From: Bradyrhizobium japonicum USDA 6
GTDB lineage: Bacteria; Pseudomonadota; Alphaproteobacteria; Rhizobiales; Xanthobacteraceae
Direction: 5' to 3'
Length of the DNA stretch: 64,000 bases
Assembly (NCBI RefSeq): GCF_000284375.1
Contig: NC_017249.1
Location: forward strand, 1,776,001 to 1,840,000
The translations under genes were made by a program, and so were the position numbers. This document shows, one piece after another, positions 60,035 through 64,000 of this stretch (position 1 is the first letter of the stretch; every line of letters begins with the position of its first letter). The notes below the pieces were generated by a model that was given only the letters and a program-made list of their open reading frames with translations, searched no databases and was not told the origin of the DNA.

Positions 60035-61699
60035 ATGTGGAATCAAATCTATAATCCGCTGAACAACGCGGGGCTGTCGACCATCGCGGCCGCCATACCG
60101 GTTGTCTCGCTCTTGGTCATGATCGCGAGCGGGCGCGTGAAAGCGCACATTGCGGCCGTGATCGCCGTGATCATCACCAACCTGATCACGATCTTCGTCT
60201 TCACGATGCCGGCAGGCATGTCGATCCGCGCCTCGATCCTCGGCGTCGTGACGGGCTTCTTTCCGATCGGCTGGATCGTCCTCAACGTCATCTTCCTCTA
60301 TCAGGTGACGGTGTCCACCGGGCGCTTCGAATTGCTCAAGCGCGCCATCGGCGGTGTCACCGAGGACCGGCGCTTGCAGCTCCTGCTGGTCGCGTTCTCG
60401 TTCGGCGCGTTCTTCGAGGGTGCTTCGGGCTTCGGCACGCCGGTCGCTATCACCGGTGCCGTGCTGATCGGCCTCGGCTTCTCGCCGCTCGCGGCATCAG
60501 GCTTGTCACTCATCGCCAACACCGCGCCGGTCGCTTATGGCGCGCTCGGCACGCCGATCCAGGGCCTTGCGTCCGTCACCGGGCTCGATCCCTACATCCT
60601 CGGCGCGATGGTCGGACGGCAGTTGCCGTTCTTCTCGATGATCGTGCCGTTCTGGGTGGTGTGGGCGTTCGCGGGTTGGCGCGGCATGAAGGACGTCTGG
60701 CCGGCGATCCTCGTGACCGCCGTTTCCTTTGCCATCCCGCAATTCGTGATCTCGAACTTCATCAACCCCTGGATCGTCGACATCGGGGCGTCGCTGATCT
60801 CGATGGGGGCGCTGATCCTGTTCCTGAAGGTGTGGCAGCCGAGGCAGCTCTGGACATCGCCGGAACTGCGCGGTCACGACGAGTCGGCCGCGCAGATGGA
60901 AAAAGCAACGCCGCTCGACAAGACGCCGCTCACCCAGTCCGAACTGTGGAGCGCGCTGCTGCCGTGGATCATCGTCTGTATCGTGATGCTGATCTGGGGC
61001 AACGGTGCCTTCAAGACCTGGGCGAACGGGATTTTCACCTGGAACTATGCCGTTCCCGATCTGCACCAGATGATCAACAAGGTGCCGCCGGTGGCGGCCA
61101 AGCCGACGCCGGAAGGCGCGGTGTTCGCGTTCACCTATCTGTCCTTCACCGGCACCGGTATGCTGATCGCCGCGATCGTCTCGGGCTTCCTGATGGGCGT
61201 CGGCCCGGGACGGCTGCTGGTCGAGTATGGCCGTACCATCCGGCTGTGCGCGATCTCGCTGATCACGATCTCGGCGATGCTCGCGATCGGTACGTTGACG
61301 CGGCTGTCCGGCGTCGATGCGACGCTCGGCCTCGCCTTCGCCGCAACCGGCGTGCTCTATCCCTTCTTCGGCACGCTGCTCGGCTGGCTGGGTGTGGCGC
61401 TGACGGGATCGGATACGGCGTCGAACATCCTGTTCGGTAATTTGCAGAAGATCACCTCCGAGCAGCTCGGCCTGTCGCCGGTTCTGATGGCGGCCGCGAA
61501 CTCGTCCGGCGGCGTGATGGGCAAGATGATCGATGCGCAATCGATCGTCGTCGCCTCCACGGCCACGCGGTGGTACGGGCACGAGGGCACGATCCTGCGC
61601 TTCGTGTTCTGGCATTCGATCGTGCTCGCCTGCCTCGTCGGCGTGCTCGTGACGTTGCAGGCCTATGTCTGGCCGTTCACGGCGATGGTCCTGAAGTAG
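60035..61699 (+). CDS. lctP: L-lactate/glycolate permease (LctP family)
   Basis: A 554-residue transporter with about 13 membrane helices. Family signatures are FFEGASGFGTPVAITGAVLIGLGF and TGSDTASNILFGNLQ (about 455). LctP-family members (LldP, GlcA) take up lactate and glycolate with protons. ATG 60035 follows GGGGGAGGA. It lies 4 kb from glcEF, so it may feed the glycolate oxidase. A perfect terminator follows. Confidence 0.93.
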   Translation: MWNQIYNPLNNAGLSTIAAAIPVVSLLVMIASGRVKAHIAAVIAVIITNLITIFVFTMPAGMSIRASILGVVTGFFPIGWIVLNVIFLYQVTVSTGRFELLKRAIGGVTEDRRLQLLLVAFSFGAFFEGASGFGTPVAITGAVLIGLGFSPLAASGLSLIANTAPVAYGALGTPIQGLASVTGLDPYILGAMVGRQLPFFSMIVPFWVVWAFAGWRGMKDVWPAILVTAVSFAIPQFVISNFINPWIVDIGASLISMGALILFLKVWQPRQLWTSPELRGHDESAAQMEKATPLDKTPLTQSELWSALLPWIIVCIVMLIWGNGAFKTWANGIFTWNYAVPDLHQMINKVPPVAAKPTPEGAVFAFTYLSFTGTGMLIAAIVSGFLMGVGPGRLLVEYGRTIRLCAISLITISAMLAIGTLTRLSGVDATLGLAFAATGVLYPFFGTLLGWLGVALTGSDTASNILFGNLQKITSEQLGLSPVLMAAANSSGGVMGKMIDAQSIVVASTATRWYGHEGTILRFVFWHSIVLACLVGVLVTLQAYVWPFTAMVLK

Positions 61700-61722
61700 C
61701 AGGCCACGCCTCGCTTCAACGC

Positions 61723-61760
61723 AAATCCCCGCAGGGCTTCGCCGCCTTGCGGGGATTTTT
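61723..61760 (+). terminator. Rho-independent terminator after lctP
   Basis: AAATCCCCGCA and TGCGGGGATTT are reverse-complement arms, with the T-run TTTTT completing a classical terminator 24 bp after the stop. Confidence 0.9.
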
Positions 61761-61769
61761 GCATCTGAA

Positions 61770-61814
61770 GCATGATCCGGAAAAGTGCGAAGCGGTTTTC
61801 CGAAAGGATCATGC
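61770..61814. repeat. GCATGATCCGGAAAAG palindrome, copy 3
   Basis: GCATGATCC and GGATCATGC flank CGGAAAA/TTTTCCG. The tail to about 61865 (AACAACCTGAAGCGCGATG...) matches that of the copy at 44865. Confidence 0.85.
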
Positions 61815-61941
61815 TCAAACAACAACCTGAAGCGCGATGACGATTCGTCCCAATCTCATCGTGCTTTAGCCTCCGCGAACCTTCTCAACGGCGCCGCCGT
61901 CTTATAGAAGGTGCCGCAAATCAGGTCGGTCGAGAGGTCTC

Positions 61942-62340
61942 ATGGTTTCGCTCAAGCAGATGGCGTGTTTGGCGGTTGCAATGCTCGCGATGTCCACGCT
62001 CGCGCGTGCAGAGGACGGTTTTCCGTTCGGTACCGAGATGACGCTGGAGGCCCTGCCGCAGCCGGGCTCGAAGCGGATTCCGAACATCGAGATCGGCGAC
62101 AATGGCGAAGTCGTGCTGGAGCTCTGGTGCAAGGGCGGCAAGGGCCAGTTCTCGGTCGCCGGCAACACGGTGATCTTCGTCCCCGGCCAGATCCAGGACC
62201 GTTCCTGTCCGCCGGCCAGGGCGCAGGCCGACGACGAACTTATCGCGGCGCTGGGCAGCGTCGAGACCTGGAAGCGCCAGGGCGACGTGCTGACGCTGAT
62301 CGGCCCCAAGCCGCTGCGCTTCAGGACGACGGGGAATTGA
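61942..62340 (+). CDS. Exported META-like domain protein
   Basis: A 132-residue protein with a signal peptide (MVSLKQMACLAVAMLAMSTLARA, about 23 residues). The mature part has LELWCKGGKGQFSVAGNTVIF and a later Cys (DRSCPPA) followed by ALGSVETWKRQGDVLTLIG, resembling META/HslJ-like domains. The two Cys may form a disulfide. Function unknown. Confidence 0.75.
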   Translation: MVSLKQMACLAVAMLAMSTLARAEDGFPFGTEMTLEALPQPGSKRIPNIEIGDNGEVVLELWCKGGKGQFSVAGNTVIFVPGQIQDRSCPPARAQADDELIAALGSVETWKRQGDVLTLIGPKPLRFRTTGN

Positions 62341-62359
62341 GGCGCGCTCGCTGTCGTGC

Positions 62360-62401
62360 CCCGGCTTGCCGCCTTCGCTGAAGCTTCGGCGGCAAGCCGG
62401 G
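62360..62401. terminator. Hairpin between convergent genes
   Basis: CCCGGCTTGCCGCC and GGCGGCAAGCCGGG are perfect 14-bp arms around 14 nt, followed by GATGACGG, like the dispersed repeats. Probably ends transcription of both flanking genes. Confidence 0.65.
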
Positions 62402-62429
62402 CGATGACGGCGAGAGTGGGTGTCTGCGC

Positions 62430-63641
62430 CTACTTCCACACCGACTTGTCGGCGTCCCAGCGCTGGCCCTTCAGCTCCTTGGCGAGCGCTTCGATCGAGC
62501 CGTTGTCGTCGGGCTGATCGCCTTCCTCGTCGGCCGAAGCGTCATCCGAGAGATTGAGCTTGGCGCCGCTGCCCTCATCGGCGGTCGTGGTCGAGGGGCT
62601 GCCGATCCAGAGCATCAGTTTGTCGGTCGTGCCGGGCTTGTCGGGCGAGATCAGGCCAGCAACCTCGATCGTGTCGGTGAGCTCGAGTGCCGGATAATCC
62701 TGGTTCGGCCGCTTGAAGACGAGCTTGAGCTTGCCGGTGGCCGGGTTGAAGCTGTGCGAGACCTGCTTCGCCGCAAGCGTCTTGCTGAGCACGCCCGCGA
62801 CGGCAGCCGCGAGCTTGTCGCGGTCGAGCTTGTCGCCGGCACGCCAGTCGGCTGCGGGAAAGCGGATGGTGCGGTCCATCTCGGTCATGCCCGCGGTCCA
62901 GCCCGCCGCGGTGACGCCGGGCATCGCCTTCAACTTCGCCAGCAGCGCGCCGGCACGTTCCGGATCGACCGACATGTTGATGGTCTGCTCGCCGGCACGC
63001 AGCGCGTCGCAGCCGACGGTCAGGCTCGCCAGCGTCACCTCGACATCCTGGCCCTTCAGGCTCTTCAGGAACTCGGTCGCCGCATCCAGCTTGACCTTGA
63101 CCGCGATCGCTTCCGGCGAGACGTCGGTGAAATCCTTCGGCTGCGGCGTGATGCCGTCGTCGGAGGTCTGGTTGTCCTGAAATTCCTTCTCGCTGAGATC
63201 GGAATTGTCGGGCGATGTGACCTCGGTCACGGTCTGGCCGATCGCGATCTGGCCGCGGAACTCGAACGTGTCGCCGGCCTGTTTGCGCAGCAGCTTCACG
63301 GTGACGGGCGCCTTCTCGCCGAGGCTCTGCGTCGTGCCCGTCAGGTTCTGGCCCGCGACCTGGAGATTGACGACGAAGCGGTCCTTGCGGTCGGAATTTT
63401 TTGCGACTGGATAGCAGACGTCGAGCACGGCTGCCGTCACCGTCTTGCCCTGCCGCGTCTCCTTCAGGATCACGTCGGCATTGCCGTCCATCAGGCCGTC
63501 GATCGAGGTGAAATAGCGGGTCTCCGTCCCTCCCGGCGCCGTGGCCTTCGGCGACAGCTTCATCTGGGCCGATGCAACATCGGGCGAGACGGCAAGCAGG
63601 GCCGCCAAAAGGGCTGTCGAACAAACCAGAAGCGCACGCAT
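62430..63641 (-). CDS. Exported protein of unknown function, 403 residues
   Basis: GAGGA lies before ATG 63641. A signal peptide (cleaved near ASA-QMK at 25) is followed by a beta-rich region (RYFTSIDGLMDGNADVILKETRQGKTVTAAVLDVCYPV) and a C-terminal segment with acidic, Asp/Ser-rich sequence (DDASADEEGDQPDDN). Two cysteines (DVCYP, VGCDAL) may pair. I recognise no family. It is separated from the upstream groL by a repeat and a terminator. Confidence 0.8.
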   Translation of the reverse strand: MRALLVCSTALLAALLAVSPDVASAQMKLSPKATAPGGTETRYFTSIDGLMDGNADVILKETRQGKTVTAAVLDVCYPVAKNSDRKDRFVVNLQVAGQNLTGTTQSLGEKAPVTVKLLRKQAGDTFEFRGQIAIGQTVTEVTSPDNSDLSEKEFQDNQTSDDGITPQPKDFTDVSPEAIAVKVKLDAATEFLKSLKGQDVEVTLASLTVGCDALRAGEQTINMSVDPERAGALLAKLKAMPGVTAAGWTAGMTEMDRTIRFPAADWRAGDKLDRDKLAAAVAGVLSKTLAAKQVSHSFNPATGKLKLVFKRPNQDYPALELTDTIEVAGLISPDKPGTTDKLMLWIGSPSTTTADEGSGAKLNLSDDASADEEGDQPDDNGSIEALAKELKGQRWDADKSVWK

Positions 63642-63661
63642 CGATGAATCCTCGCGCAGTG

Positions 63662-63710
63662 GAGCATGATCCGGAAAAGTGTGAAGCGGTTTTCCGAAAA
63701 GATCATGCTC
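63662..63710. repeat. GCATGATCCGGAAAAG palindrome, copy 4
   Basis: GAGCATGATC and GATCATGCTC flank CGGAAAA/TTTTCCG. This copy lies upstream of the start of the 63641 gene, not behind a stop. Confidence 0.85.
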
Positions 63711-63784
63711 AAACAAAAGAATCGGCGCCACCGTAGTGGGTTTTGGCCGCCGGTTGAATTGGAAAGCAGAAGGGGCAGGGTCGG

Positions 63785-63815
63785 CAAAAAAGAAGGCCGC
63801 CCGGAGGCGGCCTTC
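63785..63815 (-). terminator. groL: Rho-independent terminator of groL
   Basis: On the minus strand GAAGGCCGCC pairs with GGCGGCCTTC around CTCC-like loop bases, followed by six T. It lies 25 bp after the groL stop. Confidence 0.9.
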
Positions 63816-63839
63816 GCAACATTGTAGCGGAACGCAGGC

Positions 63840-64000
63840 TTAGAAGCCGCCCATGCCGCCGCCGCCCGGCATGGCGGGGGGAGCTTCCTTCTTCGGCGTT
63901 TCGGCGACCATGGCCTCGGTGGTCACCAGCAGGCCGGCCACGGACGAGGCGTCCTGCAGCGCGGTGCGGACCACCTTGGCGGGATCGATGATGCCCTTCT
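63840..64000 (-). CDS. groL: Chaperonin GroEL, 3' end
   Basis: The last 52 codons of Gro[22 protein letters not shown], then [20 protein letters not shown] and the Gly/Met tail PGGGGMGGF. The rest lies beyond the window. Bradyrhizobium genomes usually have several groESL copies; which one this is cannot be told. Confidence 0.97.
   Translation of the reverse strand, partial: KGIIDPAKVVRTALQDASSVAGLLVTTEAMVAETPKKEAPPAMPGGGGMGGF

Overview
The window looks like chromosomal DNA of a Bradyrhizobium-type alphaproteobacterium. The evidence is high GC with strong third-position bias, an alphaproteobacterial cysteine-free L36, a groEL ending in GGGGMGGF, a rhizobial-style exopolysaccharide cluster, many ABC/LysR/Lrp genes, and several families of dispersed palindromic intergenic repeats. 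No rRNA, tRNA, CRISPR array, prophage or insertion sequence was seen. Genes are packed on both strands, and most long antisense reading frames are GC-bias shadows of the genes listed.

Layout. 1-2.1 kb: end of a polar amino acid ABC transporter (permease, ATPase), then a D-amino acid aminotransferase. 2.2-6.7 kb: AhpD-like protein and an EmrAB-type efflux pair divergent from a LysR regulator. 6.8-12.3 kb: amidase and fused indolepyruvate ferredoxin oxidoreductase, divergent from an Lrp/AsnC regulator with two tandem operator-like palindromes. 12.4-15.7 kb: a tight three-gene operon (Ldh-type dehydrogenase, flavin monooxygenase, FAH-family hydrolase). 16-20.1 kb: a five-GAF GGDEF-EAL c-di-GMP protein. 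20.6-32.3 kb: exopolysaccharide cluster (galE, WecG-type transferase, ExoP-like chain-length protein, methyltransferase, three glycosyltransferases, polymerase/ligase, GNAT). 32.3-38.5 kb: small metabolic and redox genes (alpha/beta hydrolase, Lrp regulator, PCMT-like methyltransferase, WrbA, pirin, SDR, LysR). 38.6-49.5 kb: mixed genes, many exported: Bug solute-binding protein, nucleotide cyclase, YbaK, haloacid dehalogenase, Tat-type superoxide dismutase, GlcG/HbpS-like protein, amidohydrolase, rpmJ, TPR protein, cytochrome c. 49.8-61.7 kb: glycolate/lactate oxidation genes glcD, glcE, glcF and a lactate/glycolate permease, interspersed with a frameshifted acyltransferase, an ABM-domain protein, a histone H1-like protein, a TorF-type porin and an SbmA/YddA-like ABC exporter. 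61.9-64 kb: two secreted proteins of unknown function and the 3' end of groL.

Functional links. GlcD, GlcE and GlcF should form one membrane-associated glycolate oxidase, with the LctP-family permease as a plausible substrate importer. Between glcE and the divergent ABM gene lies a perfect 26-bp palindrome almost equidistant from both starts. The exopolysaccharide genes are split over several transcription units whose upstream regions share TGTCGCA/TGCGACA motifs. Two Lrp/AsnC genes each have an operator-like palindrome with 9-bp arms just upstream. I did not find a single clear new system. The best leads are the penta-GAF c-di-GMP protein, the orphan monooxygenase operon, the ExoP with an altered Walker A, and the unassigned operators.
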